DNA of 34,581 nucleotides from Flectobacillus sp. (GCA_029865665.1 JARXAV010000086.1:1-34581); one strand, 5' to 3'. Counted from the stretch's first letter, positions 8,880-17,172 are shown. The notes: a model not told the origin generated them from the letters alone. Numbers and translations: made by a program.

Positions 8880-9764
8880 TTATTTAATAGCAGTTACTTC
8901 TACTTCAAAAAGTAGCGGCGAACTCGGTGGAATCGAATAATATCCCGTACTCGAATTGAGCGCTCCTTTTGTACCATAAGCAATCGACGAAGGCATCAAT
9001 AACAAGGCTTTTTCACCAAGTTTCATTTTTAAAACACCTTCTTCAAAACCTTTAATAAGTGTACCACTTCCTGCAACGTAGGTAAACGAGCCTGAATCAA
9101 ATACAGGCGTATAATAAGTCGCATTAGTAGTTGCATTTACTTTTCTTACAGCATATAATAAACTACCCGTATATTTAACGGTTATATTTTTGCCAGTTAC
9201 CACAGCCGTATCTTGCTTTGGTTTCTCTACTGTTTTGAAAAACTTTAATCCCGAATCTGTTGTCGTAAATGCTGTTGTTGGATAGTTTTTAGCAATATAA
9301 CTAGCCATTATCTCATCTGCATTTTGAATAGATTTCAACGAAATTTCTAAACGTACTGGCTCAGAAATCGTAGAAAGTTGAGCAAACAAAAAGGTAGCAC
9401 TACTGCCCACTTTTAGTTTTGAAATAACATAATCCAACAAGGTGTTATTTACATTATAAGGTAAACTCATTACAGCAGCACTATCCACAATCGAATCATC
9501 ACTTAACCTAAAGAAGGTATAGCTAACCGTTGCAATTTCAGCGGTATTGGCAGTTCGAGCAGTGCTTGACGCATTGCTTATATTGTAATAAACGCCTTCC
9601 GTGCTTGTCTCAGTTTGCATCGAAAGTCCTTTCGTTTGAATGTACTTTTCAGTTATGGCTACATTTGCCTTAAATTGTGTATCCGAACCTGAATCTACGT
9701 TTGACATACATGAAGTCATCCAAGTCAAGAAAGCAACGGCTAATAAATATGATTTTTTTTTCAT
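8880..9764 (-). CDS. FKBP-type peptidyl-prolyl isomerase lipoprotein (double domain)
   Basis: A 294-residue probable lipoprotein. The N-terminal signal is basic and hydrophobic and ends at WMTSC, with Cys19 as the likely lipidated residue. Residues about 60-150 form a degenerate FKBP-like domain lacking most active-site residues. The C-terminal 105 residues are a fuller FKBP domain with VKYTGSLL, FDSGSFTY, LIKGFEEGVLKMKLGEKA, AYGTKG and IPPSSPLLFEVEV. The family catalyses prolyl cis-trans isomerisation, assisting folding of envelope proteins. It follows the next FKBP gene by five bases, so the two are an operon. GldI-type gliding lipoproteins of Bacteroidota belong to the same family, but that identity cannot be proved from sequence. 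Confidence 0.85.
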   Translation of the reverse strand: MKKKSYLLAVAFLTWMTSCMSNVDSGSDTQFKANVAITEKYIQTKGLSMQTETSTEGVYYNISNASSTARTANTAEIATVSYTFFRLSDDSIVDSAAVMSLPYNVNNTLLDYVISKLKVGSSATFLFAQLSTISEPVRLEISLKSIQNADEIMASYIAKNYPTTAFTTTDSGLKFFKTVEKPKQDTAVVTGKNITVKYTGSLLYAVRKVNATTNATYYTPVFDSGSFTYVAGSGTLIKGFEEGVLKMKLGEKALLLMPSSIAYGTKGALNSSTGYYSIPPSSPLLFEVEVTAIK

Positions 9765-9769
9765 TATGT

Positions 9770-10708
9770 CTATTTATCTTTAAAATCTATAATTTCAAGG
9801 TCAAATCGTAGTGGTGTATTAGCAGGAATAGTTCCCTTTCCACTCGTACTGTACCCTAATGACGATGGAATTACAATTGTTGCTTTTTCCCCTTTTTTCA
9901 TTCGATTAACTCCTTGAAGAAAACCTGTTACAATCAAATAACTACTACTACTAGTTCCTGTGCTAGACCCTATAGTAATATCTAACGAATCCTTTTCTGT
10001 CCCATCGGTATTTTTGCCATAGTTAGAGTCAAACTTTGTCCCATTTAACAAGTATCCTGTATATTTTACCTTCGCTATTTTGCCTGAAGCTGGATAATCT
10101 CCTGTACCTTCTGTAGTTCTGAAATAACGAATTCCAAAATCTACTTTTTCGGTTAAGGTATATTTCAACTTGTTAATCATCGTATCACGAACATAACGAT
10201 CAATATCAGCTTCTTCACTAGAAGTATAATAATACGTGATGTCAATACGAAGCGGTGAGTTTACCGGAATATTTTGTTGTGGAAATGCTTGGCTTCCTCC
10301 TGCCAATTCAGACGCAATAATAAAAGTTGCTTGTTCTCCTTCCTTCATTAAAGGAATTAGTTTTTTGAACAATATAGGGGAAGCTACTGAATAAACAAAT
10401 TTATATGGATTCGCCTTCGTCGAACTATCAACTTTCGTACCATCTAAAAGTGAAATAACGTACTGTAAACGAATGGTATCGGCACTAACGCAGGTACGTC
10501 CATCAGCTTTAGCTTTCGTGATGGTATAATACAAACCTGTTCCCGACTGTGTCATGGTCAGGTTTTTACTTTTAATGTAAGCCTGAATTGCGGCTTCATT
10601 TTGAGTAGTTACTAACCCTTCTTCAAAAGTCACCTTTGAAAGACAAGCACTTAGCAATCCTACGACACCAAGTAAGCCAAAAAATTTAAATAAGTTGTAT
10701 TTATTCAT
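9770..10708 (-). CDS. FKBP-type peptidyl-prolyl isomerase lipoprotein (double domain)
   Basis: A probable lipoprotein of 312 residues from the ATG at 10708. The frame also opens at 10741, but the 11 extra residues would bury the signal peptide, so I chose the inner start (MNKYNLFKFFGLL). The lipobox is LLSAC. The first FKBP-like domain includes IRLQYVISLLDGTKVDSS, then PLMKEGEQATFIIASELAGG and PVNSPLRIDITY. The second has AKVKYTGYLLNGTKFDSN, GFLQGVNRMKKGEKATIVIPSSLGYS and IPANTPLRFDLEIIDF. Both halves keep the fold; the second looks closer to an active enzyme. It is translated just ahead of the neighbouring FKBP gene and probably co-transcribed with it. Confidence 0.85.
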   Translation of the reverse strand: MNKYNLFKFFGLLGVVGLLSACLSKVTFEEGLVTTQNEAAIQAYIKSKNLTMTQSGTGLYYTITKAKADGRTCVSADTIRLQYVISLLDGTKVDSSTKANPYKFVYSVASPILFKKLIPLMKEGEQATFIIASELAGGSQAFPQQNIPVNSPLRIDITYYYTSSEEADIDRYVRDTMINKLKYTLTEKVDFGIRYFRTTEGTGDYPASGKIAKVKYTGYLLNGTKFDSNYGKNTDGTEKDSLDITIGSSTGTSSSSYLIVTGFLQGVNRMKKGEKATIVIPSSLGYSTSGKGTIPANTPLRFDLEIIDFKDK

Positions 10709-10812
10709 TGAGTTTCTACAGTTGATTATTTCAAAACGCAATTTACAACTGTGTATTATTAAATGCTGTGTTAAAAACTGTTAATTTGTCTAAGCTAAGC
10801 CCTTTTGATACA

Positions 10813-10858
10813 AAAAGGTGTTGAGATACAGGATTTAAGCCCTATCTCAACACCTTTT
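10813..10858 (-). terminator. Terminator downstream of the third FKBP lipoprotein gene
   Basis: A perfect 16-bp inverted repeat (AAAAGGTGTTGAGATA / TATCTCAACACCTTTT) encloses a 14-base loop. The U-run forms the end of the stem on the minus strand. It starts 18 bases past the stop of the upstream gene. Confidence 0.88.
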
Positions 10859-10875
10859 CGTGGTATGCTTACAGA

Positions 10876-11787
10876 TTAATGAGCGTGTCCATGTTCGTCC
10901 ATTCCCATTCCGCCCATCGCTGGGTTGCCACCTGCTTTGAAATCAAGAATTTCAACTTCAAATACCAATACAGAGTTTCCTGGGATTGGCCCTTGTGCTG
11001 CTTCACCGTAACCGATTGCTGGAGGAATGATAAAGGTTGCTTTGCCACCTTTTTTCATTAATGTCAATGCCTCGTTAAAACCAGGAATCATTTGACCAAT
11101 TGGCATATCTACTGGTTGCTTGCTTTCGTCAAATACTTTACCGTCTAAGAACGTTCCTTTGTACATACATTTACAAACATCACCTGCTTTTGGACTAGCA
11201 CCTGCACCTGGTTGGCTGATTGCATAAAATAAACCTGATGCAGTTTTTTTGAATGCAACACCAGATTTCTTCACGAAAGCCTCGATTAACGCAGGGATTT
11301 GAGCCTTACGACCATCTGCATCTACTTTATCTTTAGCAGCTTTAGCAGCCATTTCTTTTTCAAATTCTGCTTTAGACTGTACTTTCACAATCTTCACAGA
11401 GTATTTCAAATCTGTTCCTTTTTTGATAAATGGAGGCAATTGACCACCGCCTTTAGCTAATGAATCCACTGGTACGTGAATGGTTGCACTATCACCCAAA
11501 GCTAACAAACGAAGACCATCTTCAAAACTACCTTTAAAGCCCATTCCGCCTTTTGGCTGAATCATGGCACGAGCAGGATTATCGGCAGGTGATTCTTGAA
11601 GTAATGAATCGGCTGCATTATAAATTTTAGCGGTAAAAGTAACGATGTCTCCATCTTTTAATTTCTTCGCTTTGTCGTCATGGTTATGAAACTGAATTTT
11701 AACGCCCTCAACTACCTCTGTACGATTTTTGTTACACGCAACTACCATACTGGCAGCAAGTAATACTCCGCTAATTCTTTTAAGCAT
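10876..11787 (-). CDS. FKBP-type peptidyl-prolyl isomerase lipoprotein (double domain)
   Basis: A 303-residue probable lipoprotein with a short signal ending at MVVAC (Cys18 lipidated). The first FKBP-like domain spans about residues 40-135 (IVTFTAKIYN, FKGSFEDGLRLLALGDSATIHVP). A lysine/alanine-rich charged helix follows, then a C-terminal FKBP domain with CKCMYKGTFLDGKVFDES, IPGFNEALTLMKKGGKATFIIPPAIGYGE and IPGNSVLVFEVEILDF. The last residues are histidine-rich (DEHGHAH), which might bind metal as in SlyD-type proteins, though far shorter. It lies 86 bases downstream of the nrnA-like gene on the same strand, and its own terminator separates it from the other FKBP genes. Confidence 0.88.
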   Translation of the reverse strand: MLKRISGVLLAASMVVACNKNRTEVVEGVKIQFHNHDDKAKKLKDGDIVTFTAKIYNAADSLLQESPADNPARAMIQPKGGMGFKGSFEDGLRLLALGDSATIHVPVDSLAKGGGQLPPFIKKGTDLKYSVKIVKVQSKAEFEKEMAAKAAKDKVDADGRKAQIPALIEAFVKKSGVAFKKTASGLFYAISQPGAGASPKAGDVCKCMYKGTFLDGKVFDESKQPVDMPIGQMIPGFNEALTLMKKGGKATFIIPPAIGYGEAAQGPIPGNSVLVFEVEILDFKAGGNPAMGGMGMDEHGHAH

Positions 11788-11873
11788 TTTTCTTAGTTTT
11801 TTATTAGTTTTATTCTTTATTAAGTCAATTTCCTTGTTATTATTGTGTCTTACTCCCCAAATTCAAGTTGTAC

Positions 11874-12899
11874 TTAATTGGGTACTGCCAATAATTCATC
11901 TTTGTAAGAAGGCAAAATTGACAATAATTTATCAATTGTTGCTTGTAGTCCAATGCCTACAGTCTTTGCTCCTGAGGCATTTTTATGCCCTCCCCCATTG
12001 AAATGAGCCGAAGCCAAACGATTTACGGGGAACTCTTCCACCGAACGGAACGACATTTTTACGGCATCAGGTCTTTCAACAATAATTACCGACATGACAA
12101 TACCGTCAATTTGTAACCCATAATTAACAATTCCTTCTGTATCTCCCGTTTGAGAATGGAAGCGTTTTTGTTCTTCAGCAGTAATGACGAAGTATGCAAC
12201 ACGATACTCAGGCAAAACTACCATTTTTTCGCCTAAAATATATCCTAGGAATCGTAACCTTTCGAAAGAAGTGCAATCATAGACTCTACGGTGTACCAAA
12301 TTGGTATTTACGCCAAGTTCCATAATATCCGCAACAATTCTATGGACTGCTGGAGTGGTACATGGATGTCTGAACGACCCCGTATCTGTCATAAGCCCTG
12401 CATAGAGACATTCTCCAATAGCTACATCCAATAAGTCTTTATCTCCTAGCAATTCAATTAATTGAAAAATCAACTGAGCGGTTGCGGCTGCATTGGTGTC
12501 GTGGTAAACAAATTCCGCAAAACTTTCTGGAAAAGTATGGTGGTCTATCATCACTTTGACCGCCTTCGATGCACGCACAGGTTGTGCCATTGCCTCAATG
12601 CGATCCATCACAGAGAAGTCTAAACAAAAAATAACATCTGCATCAGCAATAATTTGCTGTGTTTTTTTTTGATTACGATAATCTTCGTAGTTGACAACGT
12701 CTTCATTACCTGGCATCCAAGCGATAAATTTTGGATAGTCAGATGGGGTAATTACCGTAACATGATGACCTTTCTTCTTTAAATATCCAGATAAACCTAA
12801 GGATGAACCAAGTGCATCTGCATCAGGTTTGTAGTGAGTCGTAATGACAATATTTTTCGGACTACTAATGAGTTCCCGAAAGGCATCAAGATTTTGCAT
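11874..12899 (-). CDS. nrnA: DHH/DHHA1 phosphoesterase, NrnA-like nanoRNase / pAp phosphatase
   Basis: A 341-residue cytosolic enzyme of the DHH family. Characterised NrnA proteins degrade 2-5-mer RNAs and dephosphorylate 3'-phosphoadenosine 5'-phosphate. Metal-binding motifs are visible in order: HYKPDADALGSS (Asp26, Asp28), FCLDFSVMDR, the signature IDHH (Asp119-His121), MTDTGSFRHP and the C-terminal DHHA1 motif FNGGGHKNASG. Two-domain length is typical. It is divergent from ndk across a 347-base gap. The choice between NrnA and a related DHH enzyme is by overall length and motif layout, so the function is likely but not certain. Confidence 0.88.
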   Translation of the reverse strand: MQNLDAFRELISSPKNIVITTHYKPDADALGSSLGLSGYLKKKGHHVTVITPSDYPKFIAWMPGNEDVVNYEDYRNQKKTQQIIADADVIFCLDFSVMDRIEAMAQPVRASKAVKVMIDHHTFPESFAEFVYHDTNAAATAQLIFQLIELLGDKDLLDVAIGECLYAGLMTDTGSFRHPCTTPAVHRIVADIMELGVNTNLVHRRVYDCTSFERLRFLGYILGEKMVVLPEYRVAYFVITAEEQKRFHSQTGDTEGIVNYGLQIDGIVMSVIIVERPDAVKMSFRSVEEFPVNRLASAHFNGGGHKNASGAKTVGIGLQATIDKLLSILPSYKDELLAVPN

Positions 12900-13246
12900 G
12901 ATAGTCCTGTTGTTAACAAAAATAAAACGTTGCGATTGAATGATTTGATTTACCCTATAACATCTTACTGTTGTTGAAGATTGCTTAAAATATCAAATCA
13001 CTAAAAATCAAGCAATTAATTCATAAACACGAAGCCTTTGACCTTATATTTCAGCTATTGTCAACGCTCTAAAGATACAAAGTTAGCCAATAGTTTACAG
13101 TTTATAATTTATCCCCTCAACATTTTTGCGGAAACAATGGTTCGTAGCCACTAAAACAGCACGATTCTATCCTCAAAAACGTTGGAAGTTAGGCCTTTGA
13201 ATAGTACATTTACAATCAAGATTACATTATAACCTACATACATAAC
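12900..13246. other. Divergent intergenic region nrnA / ndk (347 bases)
   Basis: AT-rich spacer between two divergent genes that must hold both promoters. A plausible plus-strand promoter for ndk lies at 13182-13212. On the minus strand there are TAnnTTTG-like boxes at 12917-12924 (TATTTTTG) and 13078-13085 (TAACTTTG), but neither has a TTG at the expected -33 distance. No open frame of interest or strong hairpin was seen. Confidence 0.6.
13182..13212 (+). promoter_or_regulatory. Putative ndk promoter (TTG -33, TACATTTA -7)
   Basis: TTG at 13182-13184 is separated by 20 bases from TACATTTA at 13205-13212, one mismatch from the Bacteroidota -7 consensus TAnnTTTG. The predicted start of transcription falls about 30 bases before the ndk ATG. 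Confidence 0.4.
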
Positions 13247-13666
13247 ATGACTACCAATAGAACATTTACGATGATTAAACCCGATGCAGTAGCAGACGGA
13301 AACATCGGAGCAATTATTGCCATGATTGAAGAAGCAGGATTCAAAGTAATAGCATTGAAGAAAGCTTTATTAACACCAAGTTTGGCTGGAAAATTTTACG
13401 AAGTACACGCTGAGAGACCTTTTTACAACGATTTATGTGCCTATATGTCTTCAGGGCCAATTGTACCAATGATTTTGGAAAAAGATAACGCTGTTGCTGA
13501 TTTCCGTGCGTTAATTGGAGCGACTGACCCAAGTAAGGCTGAAGAAGGCACAATCAGAAAACGTTTTGCCAAATCAATGACTGCCAACGCAATTCATGGT
13601 TCAGATTCAGACGAGAACGCTACTATTGAAGGCTCATTCTTTTTTGCTTCTACTGAACAGTTCTAA
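13247..13666 (+). CDS. ndk: Nucleoside diphosphate kinase
   Basis: Ndk transfers the gamma-phosphate of ATP to nucleoside diphosphates through a phospho-histidine, balancing NTP and dNTP pools in the cytosol. The 139-residue protein has the N-terminal [12 protein letters not shown], the segment [36 protein letters not shown], and the active-site motif NAIHGSDS with catalytic His117. Length and motifs are standard. It is the only complete plus-strand gene of the window, divergent from nrnA and convergent with the cytochrome oxidase cluster, with which it shares a terminator. Confidence 0.97.
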   Translation: MTTNRTFTMIKPDAVADGNIGAIIAMIEEAGFKVIALKKALLTPSLAGKFYEVHAERPFYNDLCAYMSSGPIVPMILEKDNAVADFRALIGATDPSKAEEGTIRKRFAKSMTANAIHGSDSDENATIEGSFFFASTEQF

Positions 13667-13685
13667 ATTTTATTGCTTCCATTGA

Positions 13686-13729
13686 ATAAAAAATCCCTGC
13701 ACCAATACAACGATGCAGGGATTTTTTAT
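13686..13729. terminator. Bidirectional terminator of ndk and the oxidase cluster
   Basis: A 16-bp inverted repeat (13686-13701 and 13714-13729), with core TCCCTGCA / TGCAGGGA and an A6/T6 flank on either side, gives U-tracts in both directions. The stop codon of the convergent minus-strand gene lies inside its right arm. Confidence 0.92.
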
Positions 13730-13995
13730 TTGAATGCTTTTTTAAGATTCATTCGCATAATGTCTCTTGGCGAAAGTCCTTTTTTGCTCTTCATCCACCA
13801 CAAATACCCAACGACCACAACGGCTAAATATGGAGAAACCAACAAGTATAAAATACCCGTATTCAAATTGGAAGCAATTTGACTTCTACCATTTGAAACC
13901 GTACTTTCTACCGTCATCCGACACATAGCACATTGGGCAAAAGGAACTAATTTCGTTAGCAGTATCAATACTGCAGTTATTAATAGCTTTTTCAT
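13726..13995 (-). CDS. Small CxxC membrane protein of the cytochrome oxidase cluster
   Basis: An 89-residue protein from the ATG at 13995. The frame opens further upstream but overlaps the DUF420 gene, and only the inner start exposes a signal-like helix (MKKLLITAVLILL). After the helix comes QCAMCRMTVES with a Cys-x-x-Cys pair on the predicted outer face. A conserved-looking stretch NLNTGILYLLVSPYLAVVVVGYLWW forms a second membrane helix, followed by a basic cytosolic tail. It begins 11 bases after the DUF420 stop and is the last gene of the oxidase cluster. I recall similar small proteins at this position in other Bacteroidota, without an assigned function. A role in copper handling or thiol chemistry during oxidase assembly is inference from the CxxC and the context. 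Confidence 0.78.
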   Translation of the reverse strand: MKKLLITAVLILLTKLVPFAQCAMCRMTVESTVSNGRSQIASNLNTGILYLLVSPYLAVVVVGYLWWMKSKKGLSPRDIMRMNLKKAFK

Positions 13996-14006
13996 TTGTT
14001 GAAATT

Positions 14007-14546
14007 TTATGCGTAATAAGGTGCAATCATTAGATAAACAATAACGCCCGTAACCGATACATAAAGCCAAAGTGGAAATGTCCACTTTACAATTTTCTTG
14101 TGTGCCTCAATTTGGTTGCTTAACGCAAGATATACCGCTCTTAATACAAACCATACAACACCTACTGACAGTAGAATATGGCTCACAAGGAGGAAATAAT
14201 AAACACCTCTCAGAACACCTTCACCTCCATACGGAGTATTTGGGTTTGAAATATGGTACAAAATATATAGTACCAAAAATAATGCCCCCTGAGCAAATGA
14301 AAGCATCATCATTTGTCTATGCTTCTGAATATCTTTGTTCTTAATAAAGATAAAACCTGCAATTAGCGTAATGGACGTTGTTGTATTCAATAAGCCAATT
14401 ACGTGAGGAAGCACCTTTGTCCAAGTACCCAAATCTATTTTTTGGCGAATTCCAATTAACAGGGCCACTGCTAACGGAATCGCTAATGATAAGATGGTTA
14501 CTAACTTATCATTTTTAGCGTTTTTTTCAATTGAAAATGAAGCCAT
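14007..14546 (-). CDS. DUF420 membrane protein, probable cytochrome oxidase assembly factor
   Basis: A 179-residue membrane protein with about five hydrophobic helices. It fits DUF420: histidines sit at or near helix ends (LPHVIGLLNTTTSI, IQKHRQMMM, LYHISN, VSHILLSVGVVW, EAHKKIVKWTFPLW). Members are found beside SCO and oxidase genes in many bacteria; in Bacillus the related CtaM-type proteins help heme-copper oxidase maturation, so an assembly role is reasonable here. The gene follows sco1 by 11 bases and precedes the CxxC protein by 11 bases, so all three are one transcription unit. The molecular activity is not known from the sequence. Confidence 0.82.
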   Translation of the reverse strand: MASFSIEKNAKNDKLVTILSLAIPLAVALLIGIRQKIDLGTWTKVLPHVIGLLNTTTSITLIAGFIFIKNKDIQKHRQMMMLSFAQGALFLVLYILYHISNPNTPYGGEGVLRGVYYFLLVSHILLSVGVVWFVLRAVYLALSNQIEAHKKIVKWTFPLWLYVSVTGVIVYLMIAPYYA

Positions 14547-14557
14547 ACGATCAAATT

Positions 14558-15283
14558 TTAGTTTCCTGTTTCGTAAATTTTGCGAAGAACTCGAATTTCA
14601 AGAATTAAGCGATCAACATCTTTTTTATCAGTCCCATCGTAAAAGCCTCGAATATACCCTTCTTTATCTACCAATATTAACTTCTCTGAGTGGATAAATG
14701 TTTCATTGGGCGACTTAATTGCTTTATCATAATCAGAAGCATCAGCTACAGGAATATAATAACCTTTTATCGCCAAGGGATAAATTTGCTCTCTTGTCCC
14801 CGTCATAAAGTGCCATTTTCCCGCCACTGCATCATATTCTTTAGCATATTGTTTCAACTTTTCTGGTGTATCATTGGAAGGATCAACCGAAAAGGATACA
14901 ATCTGAATATCCTCGTTATTCACAAAAACGTCCTGAAGTCGTGTTAATTCAGAAGACATTTTAGGACAAATTGATTCACAACGAGTAAAGAAGAAATCAG
15001 CTACGTAAATCTTACCTTTTAACGAACTACTTGAAAAAGGACGAGCATTTTCATCCGTCAACGTCCAAGCTGGAATGGTATGAAACACCGTATCCATTTC
15101 TGGTTCATCCCACTTAGGATTCGGATTCTTTGTTAGTTTCACCTCTCCAGAAGTCGAGTCTATGACAGGAATCATCTTAGGAAGTTTATAATGGTTTTCA
15201 CCAACTCCCTTTAGGAATAAATAAAATAAAGCTGGAATTGCTAATACAGCGATTAGAATTCCAGCTTTGATATTTTTTTGCAT
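14558..15283 (-). CDS. SCO1/SenC/PrrC-type copper chaperone
   Basis: SCO proteins deliver copper to the CuA site of oxidase subunit II and maintain its thiols. The 241-residue protein has one N-terminal membrane anchor (about residues 8-25) and a thioredoxin-like periplasmic domain. The copper ligands are all present: Cys102 and Cys106 in FTRCESICPKM, and His198 in ETFIHSEKL. The VSFSVDPSNDTPEKL segment is a family hallmark. It lies in the same unit as oxidase subunits I-IV, which supports a role in CuA loading of the neighbouring CoxB. Confidence 0.95.
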   Translation of the reverse strand: MQKNIKAGILIAVLAIPALFYLFLKGVGENHYKLPKMIPVIDSTSGEVKLTKNPNPKWDEPEMDTVFHTIPAWTLTDENARPFSSSSLKGKIYVADFFFTRCESICPKMSSELTRLQDVFVNNEDIQIVSFSVDPSNDTPEKLKQYAKEYDAVAGKWHFMTGTREQIYPLAIKGYYIPVADASDYDKAIKSPNETFIHSEKLILVDKEGYIRGFYDGTDKKDVDRLILEIRVLRKIYETGN

Positions 15284-15324
15284 AACGGTATCGTTTGATG
15301 CGTTTATCTTAAATCAAACTCCAA

Positions 15325-15651
15325 TTATCTGCCGATGTATAAGTGGCTTCCTTCGTAAAAAAGAGCGATTAATAACCAGCATACAAAAACAACAGGAAGT
15401 AATAAAGACCAAATAAGCGTCTTAACTTCGTGTTTTAAGTGCATGAATTCACCAACAATATAGAATGCTTTAACCAAAGTCATACCTACATAGATAGCAA
15501 CTCTCAAGCCATTAGCTGGCATTGTGAATGCGATTATGAACTCGATTGCTGTTAAGATGCAAAGGATGTAAAAAGTTTTCCAGATTGGACCTGTCTGAGC
15601 AGGAGCAATTACCTGTTCTTCCGTTTCGTGTGAATGTGCGTGTGAAGCCAT
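15325..15651 (-). CDS. Cytochrome c oxidase subunit IV (CyoD/COX4_pro-like)
   Basis: A 108-residue inner-membrane protein with a His-rich N-terminus (ASHAHSHE) and three hydrophobic helices, one containing the acidic/basic cluster VGEFMHLKHEVK typical of the prokaryotic subunit IV family. It probably stabilises the heme-copper oxidase without redox cofactors. It lies between a subunit III gene and sco1, and an intercistronic hairpin precedes it. Confidence 0.88.
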   Translation of the reverse strand: MASHAHSHETEEQVIAPAQTGPIWKTFYILCILTAIEFIIAFTMPANGLRVAIYVGMTLVKAFYIVGEFMHLKHEVKTLIWSLLLPVVFVCWLLIALFYEGSHLYIGR

Positions 15652-15686
15652 TATTTTAATTTGATAATTTAAAAATTAGCTAATTA

Positions 15687-15719
15687 AAGGTATTGAATAA
15701 TGAACTTATCCAATACCTT
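15687..15719 (-). other. Intercistronic hairpin between subunit III and subunit IV genes
   Basis: AAGGTATTG / CAATACCTT forms a 9-bp stem, with four more inner A-T pairs after one mismatch. It lies in the 90-base gap between the two genes. The U-tract on the minus strand is short, so it may be a partial terminator or an RNA-stability element. Confidence 0.55.
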
Positions 15720-15741
15720 CATTTAATATTTTTGTGTTCTC

Positions 15742-16497
15742 TTAAACTAAGTAGAAGAATGTAAATACGAATACCCACACTAAATCTACAAAGTGCCAGT
15801 AAAGACCTACTTTTTCAACCATTTCGTAATGTCCACGACGTTGGTACAATCCAGTGGCTGTGTTAAAGAAAATCAAGATATTTAAAATCACACCAGAGAA
15901 CACGTGTGTTCCGTGGAAACCTGTGATAAAGAAAAACAAGTCAGCAAATGCAGGAGGGCCATAAGGGTTACGAGTAAGATTTGCTCCCTCAATTGGATTT
16001 CCAAGTGCATCCTTAGCCGCTAAAGCTAAATCATGAGGACCAGCGATAAAGTGAGACCATTCCCAAGCTTGAGAGCCTAAGAAAGTAAAACCACCAACGA
16101 TTGTCCAAAGCATCCATTTTTCAACAGCAGCACGGTCATTTCTGTGACCTGCTTCTACAGCAAGTACCATTGTTACCGAACTAAAAATCAAAATAAACGT
16201 CATGATACCCACAAAAACTAAAGGAGCGTGACCATGATAAAACGGCATTGCTGCGAATACTTCTTCAGGAATTGGCCAGTGACCAGTAGAGAAGAAAAAC
16301 GCCTCATGTGCGCCTTCCCATGCTTTTTGACTATAACGAATCGTACCGTAAGTAATCAATAAAGCTGAAAAAGAAAAAGTATCTGATAGTAAGAAAAACC
16401 ACATCATTAGTTTTCCATAACTAGCGTTCAAAGGTTTTGAACCACCCGCCCACGTCATTTTCTCAGGAACAGCTGGTGCTGCGTGAATTGAAGACAT
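15742..16497 (-). CDS. Cytochrome c oxidase subunit III (second of tandem pair)
   Basis: A 251-residue inner-membrane protein with about seven hydrophobic helices. Family features include WAGGSKPLNASYGKLMMWFFLLSDTFSF at the first helix (read in short: SYGKLMMWFFLLSD), the acidic/aromatic segment SQAWEWSHF, the TGFHGTHVFSGV motif and the terminal YWHFVDLVWVFVFTFFY. Subunit III supports proton uptake and stability of the catalytic subunit. It is transcribed 60 bases after a shorter subunit III paralogue. The two are clearly different genes, not a frameshifted one, because both are full-length and share the HGLH/HGTH and YWHF motifs. Confidence 0.93.
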   Translation of the reverse strand: MSSIHAAPAVPEKMTWAGGSKPLNASYGKLMMWFFLLSDTFSFSALLITYGTIRYSQKAWEGAHEAFFFSTGHWPIPEEVFAAMPFYHGHAPLVFVGIMTFILIFSSVTMVLAVEAGHRNDRAAVEKWMLWTIVGGFTFLGSQAWEWSHFIAGPHDLALAAKDALGNPIEGANLTRNPYGPPAFADLFFFITGFHGTHVFSGVILNILIFFNTATGLYQRRGHYEMVEKVGLYWHFVDLVWVFVFTFFYLV

Positions 16498-16557
16498 TTC
16501 TTTAATTTTTGGTTAAAAAATACAAATAATCATTAAAGGTAAAATATATCTATTTTC

Positions 16558-17154
16558 TTATCGATTAATAAACAAGAAAAAGAATAAATACAACCACAAT
16601 ATATCCAAAAAGTGCCAATAAGTAGCACATAGCTGAATTCTAGTTAAACTTTTGGCATTAATCGAAAGACGGAATGCTGATACTAACGAAACCAATAAAA
16701 CGACTAATCCAGAAATAATGTGTAATCCGTGAATCCCAACAAACACATAAATCCAAGAGGATGCAACATCCGACCCTGAGAAATGCAGTTGATTTTGAAC
16801 TAAGTCGGCAAAGCCCAACCATTGCATTATTAAAAAAGCAATTCCAAATGCAAAAGTAATAGAAATTGCTATTCTCAGTGTATTGAAATTATCTTTTTTT
16901 GCTGCTAAAACGGCAATGTGCATAAAAATACTGCTTACTATTAATATCGCAGTAGAGTACATGAATATACTTGGTAATTCAAACTCATGCCAGTTACCTT
17001 CTGCTTTTCTCACTAAGTAACCCGAAGTCCACCCTGCAAACATCATCGCAATTGAGACGATGGCAAGCCAAAGCATAAACTTTTGAGGATTTACAGAAAG
17101 TTGTTTTGCTGGTTCTTCACTCAAATCAATATTTTGCAAATGTTCCTGTGTCAT
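16558..17154 (-). CDS. Cytochrome c oxidase subunit III (CyoC-like, first of tandem pair)
   Basis: A 198-residue membrane protein with about five helices, the shorter form of the subunit III family. It has FMLWLAIVSIAMMFAGWTSGY at the first helix (in short: AGWTSGYLV), the GIHGLHIISGLVVL motif and the C-terminal CATYWHFLDILWLYLFF. It lies 18 bases after ctaB and just ahead of the longer subunit III gene. Such a pair suggests the oxidase either carries both subunits or uses them alternatively; the sequence does not decide this. Confidence 0.9.
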   Translation of the reverse strand: MTQEHLQNIDLSEEPAKQLSVNPQKFMLWLAIVSIAMMFAGWTSGYLVRKAEGNWHEFELPSIFMYSTAILIVSSIFMHIAVLAAKKDNFNTLRIAISITFAFGIAFLIMQWLGFADLVQNQLHFSGSDVASSWIYVFVGIHGLHIISGLVVLLVSLVSAFRLSINAKSLTRIQLCATYWHFLDILWLYLFFFLFINR

Positions 17155-17172
17155 AATGTTTTGTTTCTTAAA

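Noticed and set aside
13996..14085. Longer start for the small CxxC protein at 14085
   Set aside because: It would overlap the DUF420 gene by 79 bases and place a non-signal stretch before the obvious membrane signal.
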